In this document: positions 35,025-43,575 of the stretch, piece after piece
Numbering within the stretch: position 1 is the first letter of the stretch
How the letters are laid out: each line of letters begins with the position of its first letter
DNA from: an uncultured Bacteroidales bacterium
Lineage (GTDB): Bacteria > Bacteroidota > Bacteroidia > Bacteroidales > UBA932
Assembly (NCBI GenBank): GCA_944322715.1
Contig: CALUPT010000001.1
Location: forward strand, 62,001 to 126,000
Direction of reading: 5' to 3'
Length of the DNA stretch: 64,000 nt
Notes under the pieces: generated by a model
Database searches by the model: none
Told to the model about the DNA's origin: nothing
Seen by the model: only the letters and a program-made list of their open reading frames with translations
Position numbers and translations under genes: made by a program

Positions 35025-37241
35025 ATGGTTATGAAAAGATCAGTTTCATTCATTATGCTTGGCGCATCGGTTGCAATGCTTGCGGGGGTTGTCTCCTGCA
35101 AGAAGGCCGATGAGATCAAGCCGGAGGAAAATCTGCCGACAAAGTTCCAGGATGACAGTTTTGTCGATGTGGAACTCTCTACCGATGATGCAGAATACAC
35201 GGGAAGTATCAGTATAAAGAACGAGAACGGCAAAGCCGTTACCTACACCCTCGACATTATGAGCCAGCAGGATCTCGATGACTATTACAATTCACCGTAT
35301 GATGCCGACTATAAGGTTATTCCTGAGGGTCTTTATGAATTCCCTGACGGTGCTGCCGTCTCTTTTGCATCCGGGGAGACTGAAAAGGGCGTTGCCTATA
35401 CGATTGATGTGGAGGGGCTGTTCGACAAGATGATCGAGGAAGGGGAGACTTCGGGTGTCATCCCGGAATATGCCCTGCCGATACAGCTGGTAGATGATGA
35501 GGAAAATGAAGGCAGCCTGCTGATATATTGTCTGAATGTGAAATATAACAGGTTCTCATTCACATCCGAAGGTACCCATATCGATCTGGAGGAAGCGCAG
35601 ACCCCTGTGGAAATTGCGGCTTCCGTATATTCCGGTACGGATCAGGTGGTCAATCCTGTAGCGATAGAGGCCGAACTTGTCCTTCCGGAAGATTCGGAGA
35701 CATGGCTGAGCGAGTATAATGCCGCTTCCGCCAAACAGTATCAGCTCCTTCCTGCTGAATTCTACGAGGTCGGGAAACTTTCAGGCGAAGCATCGGTGCA
35801 GGGAAGCAAGGCGACCCTTACCCTTTACAGAAGCAAGGATGGAGAGATCCTTCCGATCGGAAACTATGTGCTTCCTCTCAAGATCAAGGCGGAATCACTG
35901 ACTGATATTGTCATAGATCCTGAGCCGTATGTAGTGACAGTGACCAATCCGAGCCATATATATGAAAGCGCTGAGATAGACAAGGCCAAATGGACGGTGA
36001 TCTATGCATCAGCCGAGAGCCGCAGGGATGGTAACGGCGGGGGAGAAGGAGCAGGTGCGGAAAGTCTGATAGATGGAAATATCGATGGCCCGTATGATTA
36101 TGAAAGTGTTCAATGTTGGGTCAGTCCTGTATGGCCAAGAGATGTATTCGATAGTGGAGCAGCTTTCATAATCGATCTCGGGGAGGAACAGATGATAGCA
36201 TCTACAGGTCTGATGAATTATTTACATGCTGCTGATTATTGGTATAGAAACGAACTGGGCAAGTCTACATGGTATGCCGCGACCGAAAGTGAATATCTCA
36301 GCGGCACATGGAAAGAATTTGCAAGCTATGACTATGTCAATTCAACTGATATCCAGGTATCCTGGTCTGATGTGGAAGCAGAAAATATCGACAACGGCAA
36401 TTCCAGGGGAAGATATGTGAAACTTGTTCTCGGCAAACCTGTTAAAGGCAATGATGGTATTTTTATGCTGCACGAAATCAGCCTCAAAGGTGTGACAACG
36501 ATAGATGGATCGGCTTACAATCCGGCTCCTGCGACAGAAAAATATCAGAAACCTGCAGGGGCGGTCAGGATCATGACATACGATATTGTGAACAATTCTT
36601 CTGCAGCATCTGTCATTTCAGAGATCAAGCCTGATTATGCAGGAATACAGACTGTAGGGGAAAGCCTTGATGATGTGGCATCGGCAGCCGGCCTGTCTGC
36701 CAAATATTCCGACAATGCAGGCCATGCCGTGCTGGCAAACAGTTCAGTAAAGACAGAAATCCTGAAGAAAGACGGCTCATTCGAGGCCGCCCTTATGGAG
36801 ACTGACAAATGTATTATCATCAGCACATCTTTCCAGACAGGAGAATCCGAGTCCAATAAGGCTCAGGTAAGCGAACTTTCCAAGGCCCTGGTAGAGAAAT
36901 ACGGCACCAACCCTGAGAAGCCTGTCTTCCTGATGTGCGACTGCGGCGACCCGTTCGGATACAACTTCGCGAATATCTACTGGCTGAAGCTGTGGGGCTG
37001 GCGTCCTCTCAACCAGCTGTATGCGACTACCTATACAGGAACCATAGATCCTGCGAAACATGAGGCAGGAATGAACTGTATTGACTGCGTATTTGTATGG
37101 GAATACTGGAGTTATGACGGAACCCAAACAGATGGATATATCGATTACAGAAACCTGTTTACATTCCATGCGGACTATAAATACCCTGTAGAGGGGACGG
37201 ATGTACATTATCCTGTCTTTGTGGACATAACATTCAAATAA
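35025..37241 (+). CDS. Surface lipoprotein: tandem DUF1735, discoidin-like and degenerate EEP-like domain
   Basis: The 738-aa product has a lipoprotein signal ending LAGVVSC (Cys 25). Two consecutive DUF1735-type domains follow (about 45-170 and 175-310, each with a YKVIPEGLYEF/YQLLPAEFYEV strand). A discoidin/F5-8C-like domain is at about 320-495 (AESLIDGNIDGPYDY, AAFIIDLGEEQMIASTG, GRYVKLVLG). A C-terminal domain resembles the endonuclease/exonuclease/phosphatase fold but lacks its catalytic signature: MTYDIVNN where MTYNI is expected, DYAGIQTVG where GLQE is expected, and VHYPVF at the end. It is most likely a surface glycan-binding protein of this locus, not an enzyme. Codon use around 36080-36500 looks slightly more AT-rich. 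Confidence 0.7.
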   Translation: MVMKRSVSFIMLGASVAMLAGVVSCKKADEIKPEENLPTKFQDDSFVDVELSTDDAEYTGSISIKNENGKAVTYTLDIMSQQDLDDYYNSPYDADYKVIPEGLYEFPDGAAVSFASGETEKGVAYTIDVEGLFDKMIEEGETSGVIPEYALPIQLVDDEENEGSLLIYCLNVKYNRFSFTSEGTHIDLEEAQTPVEIAASVYSGTDQVVNPVAIEAELVLPEDSETWLSEYNAASAKQYQLLPAEFYEVGKLSGEASVQGSKATLTLYRSKDGEILPIGNYVLPLKIKAESLTDIVIDPEPYVVTVTNPSHIYESAEIDKAKWTVIYASAESRRDGNGGGEGAGAESLIDGNIDGPYDYESVQCWVSPVWPRDVFDSGAAFIIDLGEEQMIASTGLMNYLHAADYWYRNELGKSTWYAATESEYLSGTWKEFASYDYVNSTDIQVSWSDVEAENIDNGNSRGRYVKLVLGKPVKGNDGIFMLHEISLKGVTTIDGSAYNPAPATEKYQKPAGAVRIMTYDIVNNSSAASVISEIKPDYAGIQTVGESLDDVASAAGLSAKYSDNAGHAVLANSSVKTEILKKDGSFEAALMETDKCIIISTSFQTGESESNKAQVSELSKALVEKYGTNPEKPVFLMCDCGDPFGYNFANIYWLKLWGWRPLNQLYATTYTGTIDPAKHEAGMNCIDCVFVWEYWSYDGTQTDGYIDYRNLFTFHADYKYPVEGTDVHYPVFVDITFK

Positions 37242-37261
37242 AATCCTTACCTTGCAGCGTT

Positions 37262-37303
37262 GTTGCGCACAGCCGGACGGATACAGTACTGACTGTGCGC
37301 AAC
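37262..37303. terminator. 11-bp perfect inverted repeat between lipoprotein and GH127 genes
   Basis: GTTGCGCACAG (37262-37272) and CTGTGCGCAAC (37293-37303) with a 20-nt loop, followed only by TTCCTGTTT. It may be a weak terminator, an attenuator between operon genes, or an RNA-processing hairpin. Confidence 0.4.
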
Positions 37304-37340
37304 TTCCTGTTTATCCAAGCCACTCTTAAAAAAGAATTCT

Positions 37341-39368
37341 ATGCGTATCCGCAATATCAGATTCATTGCCTGTATGGCGTCTTGCCTGTGTTCTTTGTCT
37401 GTAATGTGTAAAGGAGTCACCGAGCCGTGTTATTATGGGAACAGAGCACCGCTTGTGGAAAAACCGTTTATCGGACTGCCTCTCGGGTCGGTACAGGCTA
37501 AGGGGTGGCTTGAAGAGATGCTCCGACGTCAGGCGTCGGGAGCTACCGGCCACATGGATACCCTCTATCCGGAAGTGATGGGGGAGAGGAACGGCTGGCT
37601 CGGCGGGGACGGAGACCAGTGGGAGAGGGGACCGTACTGGATAGACGGTCTTCTTCCATTGGCATATATTCTCGATGACGATGCGTTGAAGGCGAAGGTG
37701 CAGCCGTGGGTCGAATGGGCGCTTTCGAGCCGGAGGGAGGATGGCTATTTCGGCCCGGCGAAAGATTATCCTTATGAGCCTGGACTGCAGAGGGACAATT
37801 CGGCTGACTGGTGGCCCCGGATGGTGATGCTGAAGATATTGCAGCAGTACTGGTCGGCCACGGGGGATGGACGGGTGATAGATTTTATGACTGCGTATTT
37901 CCGGTATCAGCTGGAGACTCTGCCTCAGAAACCTCTCGGGCACTGGACAGACTGGGCGAGATTCAGGATGGGGGACAATCTGCAGGCGGTCTACTGGCTG
38001 TATAACATTACCGGGGAGGAGTTCCTTCTGGAACTGGCGGACCTGCTCTATGGCCAGGGATTCGATTTCGTGAAGTTCTTCACGGAGGATGGCGGGCTGA
38101 AACGGGTGGAGACCATCCATTGCGTAGACCTTGCCCAGGGGCTGAAGGCGCCGGTTATCTACTGGCAGCAGCATCCGGAAGACATTTATATCGAATCCGT
38201 AGAAGCGGGTATAGAGGATATCAGGCTGCTTCACGGCCAGCCGCAGGGGATGTACGGCGGAGATGAGGCCATTCACGGGAGTTGTCCGACACAGGGGTCG
38301 GAACTGTGTTCTGCGGTGGAACTGATGTTTTCCCTGGAAAATATGCTGGAAGTGACAGGCAGCACATCTTTTGCCGACCATCTGGAAAGGATAGCGTTCA
38401 ACGCCCTTCCGACGCAGGTAAGCGATGATTTCATGTACAGGCAGTATTTCCAGCAGCCCAACCAGATAGCCGTGACCAGGGCTCACAGGAATTTCTATGT
38501 GGATGAATCCCACGGCGGGACGGATGTCGTCTTCGGGACTCGTTCCGGTTATCCTTGCTGCTATGCCAATATGCATCAGGGCTGGCCCAAGTTTACTCAG
38601 AACCTGTGGTATGCCACTCCGGACGGCGGTGTGGCGGCAATGGTCTATTCTCCGTCGGAGGTCACTCTGAAGGTGGGAGATGGCAGGGAAGTCACCATTA
38701 CCGAGGATACCGTATATCCGATGGGCGATGAGATCAGATTCGAGATCAGTATGTCCGGAAGAAGAGGGGAGTCCTTTCCGTTCCTTCTGCGCAGGCCGGG
38801 CTGGTGTGATGAGCCTGAGGTTTCGGTGAACGGGGAAATGTTCCATACAGACAGCGATGATGATGTGATTGAGATAGACCGGGAGTGGAAAGACGGGGAT
38901 GTCGTCGTTCTGAGACTTCCGATGAAGGTTGCGGTATCCCGCTGGCACGAGAATTCTGCGGCTGTGGAGCGCGGCCCTTTGGTATATGCCCTGGCATTGA
39001 CTGAACATTGGGAGAAGAAGAGCCTTTCCGGAGATGAAGCGGTGCAGTTCGGGCCGGAATACTATGAGGTGACATCCGATGACAGATGGAACTACGGTCT
39101 GGTGGAAACCATTGTCAAGAATCCTTCTTTATGTATTGTGGAAACCGATGAATCCAAGGCTGCCGAGAGCTTTTTCTGGAATATGGAGGGAGCGCCTGTT
39201 AAGATCAGGGTAATGGCAAAGGAACATCCTTTCTGGGAGAAATACGGCCCGGATGCAGGCCCGCTGCCACTCTCGTTCCGGTTGAGTCCGTATCCTGAAG
39301 AGGAAATAGAACTTATCCCTTACGGATGCACGACTCTGAGAATTTCCGAATTCCCGATAGTCAGGTGA
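37341..39368 (+). CDS. Glycoside hydrolase family 127 (DUF1680), beta-L-arabinofuranosidase-like
   Basis: The 675-aa secreted product (signal peptide about 1-23) fits the (alpha/alpha)6-barrel GH127/DUF1680 family. It has RGPYWIDGLLPLAY, then DGYFGPAKDYPYEPGLQ, ADWWPRMVMLKILQQYW, GSELCSAVELMFSLENML and RSGYPCCYANMHQGWPKF. In the characterised family member HypBA1, Zn is held by Glu/Cys and a Cys-Cys pair, one Cys being the nucleophile. Here Glu 321/Cys 323 and Cys 406/Cys 407 fit these roles, with Glu 309 a candidate acid/base. The C-terminal part is beta-sandwich. The likely substrate is a beta-L-arabinofuranosyl or related linkage; other GH127 members differ. It ends the sigma-regulated locus. 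Confidence 0.85.
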   Translation: MRIRNIRFIACMASCLCSLSVMCKGVTEPCYYGNRAPLVEKPFIGLPLGSVQAKGWLEEMLRRQASGATGHMDTLYPEVMGERNGWLGGDGDQWERGPYWIDGLLPLAYILDDDALKAKVQPWVEWALSSRREDGYFGPAKDYPYEPGLQRDNSADWWPRMVMLKILQQYWSATGDGRVIDFMTAYFRYQLETLPQKPLGHWTDWARFRMGDNLQAVYWLYNITGEEFLLELADLLYGQGFDFVKFFTEDGGLKRVETIHCVDLAQGLKAPVIYWQQHPEDIYIESVEAGIEDIRLLHGQPQGMYGGDEAIHGSCPTQGSELCSAVELMFSLENMLEVTGSTSFADHLERIAFNALPTQVSDDFMYRQYFQQPNQIAVTRAHRNFYVDESHGGTDVVFGTRSGYPCCYANMHQGWPKFTQNLWYATPDGGVAAMVYSPSEVTLKVGDGREVTITEDTVYPMGDEIRFEISMSGRRGESFPFLLRRPGWCDEPEVSVNGEMFHTDSDDDVIEIDREWKDGDVVVLRLPMKVAVSRWHENSAAVERGPLVYALALTEHWEKKSLSGDEAVQFGPEYYEVTSDDRWNYGLVETIVKNPSLCIVETDESKAAESFFWNMEGAPVKIRVMAKEHPFWEKYGPDAGPLPLSFRLSPYPEEEIELIPYGCTTLRISEFPIVR

Positions 39369-39422
39369 CAGTCATCGTCTCTTTGTCTTTCCGGATGCTT
39401 TCCGTTCTCCTGAACGTTTCCG

Positions 39423-39483
39423 GTCATTCCTGAGCGCAGCTGATTCCTGTCATCCTGAGCGTAGCGAAGGATCTGATATACGA
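39423..39483. repeat. Interspersed GTCATCCTGAGCG repeat, second compound copy
   Basis: A partial unit GTCATTCCTGAGCGCAGC (39423-39440) precedes a 35-nt unit at 39449-39483. The latter matches 26338-26372 at 34 of 35 bases (T for C after GAGCG). It lies just after the GH127 stop, the same position relative to a gene row as the first copy. Confidence 0.75.
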
Positions 39484-39489
39484 ACATCC

Positions 39490-39571
39490 GCACTGACTTC
39501 AGTGCAGTTTTAATCGATATTGCACCAAAAACAGTGCATATTTCACACAAAACCGCACCAATTTCAGTGCA
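39490..39571 (+). promoter_or_regulatory. Three 17-bp operator-like iterons
   Basis: GCACTGACTTCAGTGCA (39490-39506), GCACCAAAAACAGTGCA (39522-39538) and GCACCAATTTCAGTGCA (39555-39571). Starts are 32 and 33 bp apart, close to three helical turns, so all would face the same side of DNA. Each has inverted ends GCAC/GTGC. The last ends 6 bp before the -7 box at 39578 and covers the -33 zone, which fits repression or autoregulation of the ATPase gene. Confidence 0.7.
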
Positions 39572-39577
39572 ATTTTG

Positions 39578-39585
39578 TATATTTG
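39578..39585 (+). promoter_or_regulatory. -7 element for the second DUF4143 ATPase
   Basis: TATATTTG is an exact TAnnTTTG match 22 bp before ATG 39608. The -33 position is occupied by the third iteron instead of TTTG. An in-frame TTG at 39575 overlaps this element and is rejected as start. Confidence 0.65.
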
Positions 39586-39607
39586 CTTTGCGAAAGACGC
39601 AGGAACT

Positions 39608-40783
39608 ATGGATACATTATTGCAGTCATATCGGATCAGATTGGATCTGACGCCTGTCGGTTATGTCAGATCGTTTCATGATACTGTCAACTGGAAAAAC
39701 AGACTGATAGGCATATTGGGCCAGAAGGGTGTCGGAAAATCGACAATGATTCTCCAGCATATCAAGTTGTATGACAACCTCGAAGAGTCTCTGTATGTAC
39801 AGGCGGATGATTTCTACTTTGCAGGCCATAAGATATATGATCTCGCAATGGCATTCTTCCGGCGCGGAGGCAAGAAACTGTACATTGACGAGATACACAA
39901 GTATAGAGGTTGGACAACCGAAATCAAAATGATATATGATCAGTTGCCTCTCCTGCAGGTTGTGTATTCCGGCAGTTCAATCCTTGATCTGAAAAAAGGC
40001 GGCAAGGCAGACCTGAGCAGAAGAACGATAGAATACACAATGCCGGTTCTTTCATTCAGGGAATATCTCAATATTTCTCAAGGATGGAATCTCAAACCAT
40101 CTCCGTTAAATGATATTCTGGAGGGGAAAGTGGATTTCCCGTACGGAGAACACAGACCTATAAAATATTATCAGGAGTACTTGCATCACGGTTGTTATCC
40201 TTATTTTACGGAAGAGGACTTTCTGATAAAGCTGAAACAGTCCGTTAATGCTGCCGTGGAAGATGACATTCCCAAGTATGCGGAGATGACAGTGGCAGCT
40301 GCAGCAAAACTGAAGAAACTTATGTATATGCTTGCCCAGTCCGTGCCATATAAGCCGAACCATACAATGCTCGCCAGAGATCTGGATATCAGCAGGAACA
40401 TTCTTCCGGACTATATCGAATATCTGGAGAAATCCGGGCTGTTCAATGCATTGCGTGAAAAATCCACAGGAGACGGCCTGTTGCAGAAAGTAGAGAAACT
40501 TTATCTTGACAATTCGAATATCATCTATGCTCTCGGTCTTGACAATGCGGATGAAGGCACTATCCGGGAAACCATGTTCCTGACATGGACAAAGGAAAAA
40601 CATTCGGTCAATTCATCTAAAATCTCTGATTTTGAGATAGATGACATCACATTCGAAGTTGGAGGCAAGAACAAGAAAGGAAAACGGTTGAAAGAGGCTG
40701 CCAAGGGATATATCGTTAAAGATAACATAGAGTATGCGACAGGCCGGACTGTTCCTGTCTGGATGTTCGGATTCATTTATTGA
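39608..40783 (+). CDS. AAA-type ATPase with DUF4143 C-terminus
   Basis: The 391-aa product is a distant relative of the ATPase at 11346. Walker A is GQKGVGKST at about 39-47 and Walker B is KLYIDEIHKYRGW at about 98-105. The family segment VYSGSSILDLKKGGKADLSRR precedes YTMPVLSFREYL. A winged-helix-like stretch, MLARDLDISRNILPDYIEYLEKSGLF, is at about 262-285. The C-terminal half has the DUF4143 features DNSNIIYALG and ITFEVGGKNKKGK. The function of the family is not settled. The three 17-bp sites upstream suggest tight regulation, possibly by the protein's own winged helix, but no regulator gene is adjacent. Confidence 0.82.
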   Translation: MDTLLQSYRIRLDLTPVGYVRSFHDTVNWKNRLIGILGQKGVGKSTMILQHIKLYDNLEESLYVQADDFYFAGHKIYDLAMAFFRRGGKKLYIDEIHKYRGWTTEIKMIYDQLPLLQVVYSGSSILDLKKGGKADLSRRTIEYTMPVLSFREYLNISQGWNLKPSPLNDILEGKVDFPYGEHRPIKYYQEYLHHGCYPYFTEEDFLIKLKQSVNAAVEDDIPKYAEMTVAAAAKLKKLMYMLAQSVPYKPNHTMLARDLDISRNILPDYIEYLEKSGLFNALREKSTGDGLLQKVEKLYLDNSNIIYALGLDNADEGTIRETMFLTWTKEKHSVNSSKISDFEIDDITFEVGGKNKKGKRLKEAAKGYIVKDNIEYATGRTVPVWMFGFIY

Positions 40784-40817
40784 TGCACTTGTCCCTGATC
40801 AGCAGGTTGGGATTTTT

Positions 40818-41921
40818 TCAGACGTTGAAGAGGAAGTGCATGATGTCGCCGTCCCGGACGACATAGTCCTTGCCCTCGATGCCGAGCTTGCCGGCGGCGC
40901 GGCATGCCGCTTCGGATTTCAGTTCGATGAAGTCTTCGTATTTGATGACCTCTGCGCGGATGAAGCCTTTCTCGAAGTCTGAATGGATGACACCGGCTGC
41001 CTTAGGGGCCTTGTCCCCTTTGTTGATGGTCCATGCGCGGCATTCATCGGCTCCTGCCGTAAAGAATGTCTGGAGGTTCAGCAGCGAGTAAGCGTGCTGG
41101 ATAAGGCGTACCACTCCGGATTCTTCAAGCCCCATTTCTTCCAGAAACATCTGGCGTTCCTCGTATGTTTCCAGTTCCGCGATATCCGATTCTATCTTGG
41201 CGGCGATCACCAGGATTTCCGCATTTTCATCCTTTACGGCCTCGCGAACCATGTCCACGTATTCATTGCCGGAAGCGGCAGAGGCTTCATCGACATTGCA
41301 GACATACATCACAGGCTTGTTGGTAAGGAGGAAAAGGTCCTTGGCGAGCTGCTGGTCCTCCGGATTGTCCAGAATGACAGTCCTGCAGGATTTTCCCTGT
41401 TCCAGGACGGCCTTGTAGGTCTGCAGCAGTTCCATCAGTCTCTTCGCGCTCTTGTCCCCGCCTGCCTGGGCCTGCTTCTGTACCTTTGCCAGACGGTTCT
41501 CTACAGTCTCCAGATCCTTGAGCTGCAGTTCCATATCGATGACTTCCTTGTCGCGGACAGGATCCACGCTCCCGTCCACGTGTACAATGTTCGGGTCATC
41601 GAAACACCGGAGTACGTGCAGGATGGCATCGGTCTCCCGGATGTTGGCGAGGAACTGGTTCCCCAGGCCCTCTCCCTTGCTTGCCCCCTTGACGAGGCCG
41701 GCAATGTCCACGATCTCCACCGTAGCCGGGACCACGCGTTTCGGGTTGCAGAGTTTCTCCAGTTCCTCCAGACGCTTGTCCGGAACAACGGTAGAGCCGA
41801 TGTTGGGTTCTATGGTACAGAAAGGGAAATTGGCGCTCTGGGCCTTGCCTGAGCTTATACAGTTGAAAAGGGTGGATTTGCCGACATTCGGAAGTCCTAC
41901 TATTCCGCACTTCAGTGACAT
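40818..41921 (-). CDS. ychF: Obg-like ATPase YchF
   Basis: P-loop NTPase of the Obg/OLA1 family that prefers ATP and binds ribosomes, with a link to redox stress responses. From ATG 41921 the product is 367 aa. P-loop GLPNVGKST is at 8-16, the ADP-contact FCTIEPN segment follows, then DIAGLVKGASKGEGLGNQFL. NVDE replaces the NKxD of GTPases, the diagnostic feature of YchF. The C-terminal TGS domain ends YVVRDGDIMHFLFNV. An upstream in-frame ATG at 41978 would add 19 residues before the conserved MSLKCGIVG start and is not used. Confidence 0.96.
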   Translation of the reverse strand: MSLKCGIVGLPNVGKSTLFNCISSGKAQSANFPFCTIEPNIGSTVVPDKRLEELEKLCNPKRVVPATVEIVDIAGLVKGASKGEGLGNQFLANIRETDAILHVLRCFDDPNIVHVDGSVDPVRDKEVIDMELQLKDLETVENRLAKVQKQAQAGGDKSAKRLMELLQTYKAVLEQGKSCRTVILDNPEDQQLAKDLFLLTNKPVMYVCNVDEASAASGNEYVDMVREAVKDENAEILVIAAKIESDIAELETYEERQMFLEEMGLEESGVVRLIQHAYSLLNLQTFFTAGADECRAWTINKGDKAPKAAGVIHSDFEKGFIRAEVIKYEDFIELKSEAACRAAGKLGIEGKDYVVRDGDIMHFLFNV

Positions 41922-42034
41922 GTTCGATGTTTTTAACAGGGCGGCAAATTTACTAATTATTCGGGCATTTCGCCACATTTTTCTGTTTTAAGACATTTTT
42001 TATGTTCTGTGTGGCGATATTGGAGCGGCAGAAC

Positions 42035-43375
42035 ATGAAACAAAACGATATGCCTATGACAAGAATATGTGTGGTTATGTTTGTGGCAGTCCTTTCCGCA
42101 GCAGTATCCGCCGGGCGGACTGCGTCATCTTCCGGCGGCAGGAATGATCTGGCGGCGGATGAGGACCGGCTGCTGGTGATGTTCTGGAATCTCGAGAACA
42201 TGTTCGACTACAGGGATTCCGGCACAGGGGAGAGCGATGCCGAATTTTCCTCGTTCGGGCAGAGGCGATGGACCAAAAGGAGGTTCTACACCAAATGCAA
42301 TGCGATTGCCAAATCAATATTGTGGATAGCGGACAGGGAGGGACGGCTGCCGGATGTCATAGGGGTTGCGGAAGTGGAGAACGCATTTGTGGTCCGGTCC
42401 ATTATCAGCGCCACAGCCTTGAAGAAATACGGCTACCGGATGGTGCATTTCGACTCTCCCGACCGCAGAGGCATTGATGTGGCCCTGCTTTACAGGGAGG
42501 ATGTCTTTGAAAAGCTGTCGGCGAGACCCTGTCATATCTATGTGAATTGTGACAGTCTGTCTGTGGAGCATGGCGGCGGTTCTGAAAAAGCCGGCAGTCA
42601 GCCGGAGCAGGAGAAACCGGTCCATGATGATACGGAGTGCGTAACCCGGCAGGCGGAGCTGATGAGGACAAGGGACATTCTGTCGGTATCGTTGAGGCAC
42701 AGGGCCGATGGGAGGACATATCATTTCCTGGTCAATCACCATCCGTCCAAATACGGAGGGGCGAAAGCCTCGGAAGGACGCAGGAGAATAGCAATGCAAA
42801 GGCTCAGGGAGCTCTGTGATTCTCTGTATGCTGCCGGCGGAGATGTTTCGGGAGGGGCCGGAGCTGCATGCGACAGAGTTTCCGGAACGATGCCGCGTTC
42901 CGGTATCGGGGAAAACCGGGATGTCCGGATAATAGCGATGGGGGACTTCAACGATACTCCTTCCCGCGGTCCGTTCGATGTTCTTTGCGGCGGGGACAGG
43001 CAGTCTGAGACCGGCGTGAGGAACAGGTCCGGTGCGGACCGGTGCGGTATCGTGCCGGGACGGAATGCGATGGTCAATCTTGGCAACGCTCTTGAAGCGG
43101 AAGGAGAGGGAACCATCAGATATGGGGGAAAATGGGAGCTTATCGACATGTTTATCGTGTCGCAGTCACTTGCCGGGAAGTCTTCCGGCCTGGATGGCGT
43201 GGAGAGGAGCCGCAGCCGGATGGAGGTGGCAAGGATTCCCTTCCTGATGACAAGGGACAATACCCATGTCGGGGACAGGCCGCTCCGGACCTACTCGGGA
43301 CCGCGCTATACAGGAGGAGTCAGCGACCATTGTCCTGTTATCCTGACAATTGCACCTCTCGCAGACGACTTCTGA
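42035..43375 (+). CDS. Secreted endonuclease/exonuclease/phosphatase family protein
   Basis: The product is 446 aa from ATG 42035 (ATG 42050 or 42002 also possible), with a signal peptide (ICVVMFVAVLSAAVSAG). The EEP catalytic set is complete: FWNLENMFD near the N-terminus, GVAEVEN (metal Glu), RRGIDVALLYR, VNHHPSKYGG, MGDFNDTPS and the terminal SDHCPVI. Bacteroidota proteins of this kind are often annotated as secreted endonucleases or phosphodiesterases; the substrate cannot be told from sequence. Two Gly/Ser/Glu-rich segments (after YVNCDSLSVEHGGG and AAGGDVSGGAGA) look like surface-loop expansions. The gene is GC-rich. It is divergent from ychF, and no promoter match was found. Confidence 0.85.
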   Translation: MKQNDMPMTRICVVMFVAVLSAAVSAGRTASSSGGRNDLAADEDRLLVMFWNLENMFDYRDSGTGESDAEFSSFGQRRWTKRRFYTKCNAIAKSILWIADREGRLPDVIGVAEVENAFVVRSIISATALKKYGYRMVHFDSPDRRGIDVALLYREDVFEKLSARPCHIYVNCDSLSVEHGGGSEKAGSQPEQEKPVHDDTECVTRQAELMRTRDILSVSLRHRADGRTYHFLVNHHPSKYGGAKASEGRRRIAMQRLRELCDSLYAAGGDVSGGAGAACDRVSGTMPRSGIGENRDVRIIAMGDFNDTPSRGPFDVLCGGDRQSETGVRNRSGADRCGIVPGRNAMVNLGNALEAEGEGTIRYGGKWELIDMFIVSQSLAGKSSGLDGVERSRSRMEVARIPFLMTRDNTHVGDRPLRTYSGPRYTGGVSDHCPVILTIAPLADDF

Positions 43376-43429
43376 AAACCTGCCGAAAAACCAGCCGAAG
43401 ACCGAAAGAGACCGAAACGCCCGGTAAAA

Positions 43430-43461
43430 ATTGGAATGTAGGAGAAAAATCAATAACTTTG
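43430..43461 (+). promoter_or_regulatory. Promoter for galK
   Basis: TAACTTTG at 43454-43461 fits TAnnTTTG, and ATTG at 43430-43433 is a near match to the -33 TTTG with a 20-nt gap. It would give a leader of about 108 nt. The leader shows no clear riboswitch or terminator hairpin. Confidence 0.55.
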
Positions 43462-43575
43462 AATGATTTTGATTCCACTGGTCCGACAACCGGGAACGGC
43501 ATCCGGATGCCAAGGCGACGGCAAGGGACGGTTGCAGGGCGCAGACTGACATTAGAATAACTAATAACTATAGAC

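Noticed and set aside
37326..39008. 560-codon open frame antisense to the GH127 gene
   Set aside because: It runs opposite a gene with clear GH127 motifs, has low-complexity His/Arg/Pro-rich content and no signal or promoter. It arises from the codon pattern of the real gene.
41573..41590. CACGTG-containing site in ychF as a second parS
   Set aside because: Only the central CACGTG core is shared; about six of the 16 positions differ from the parS at 2289.
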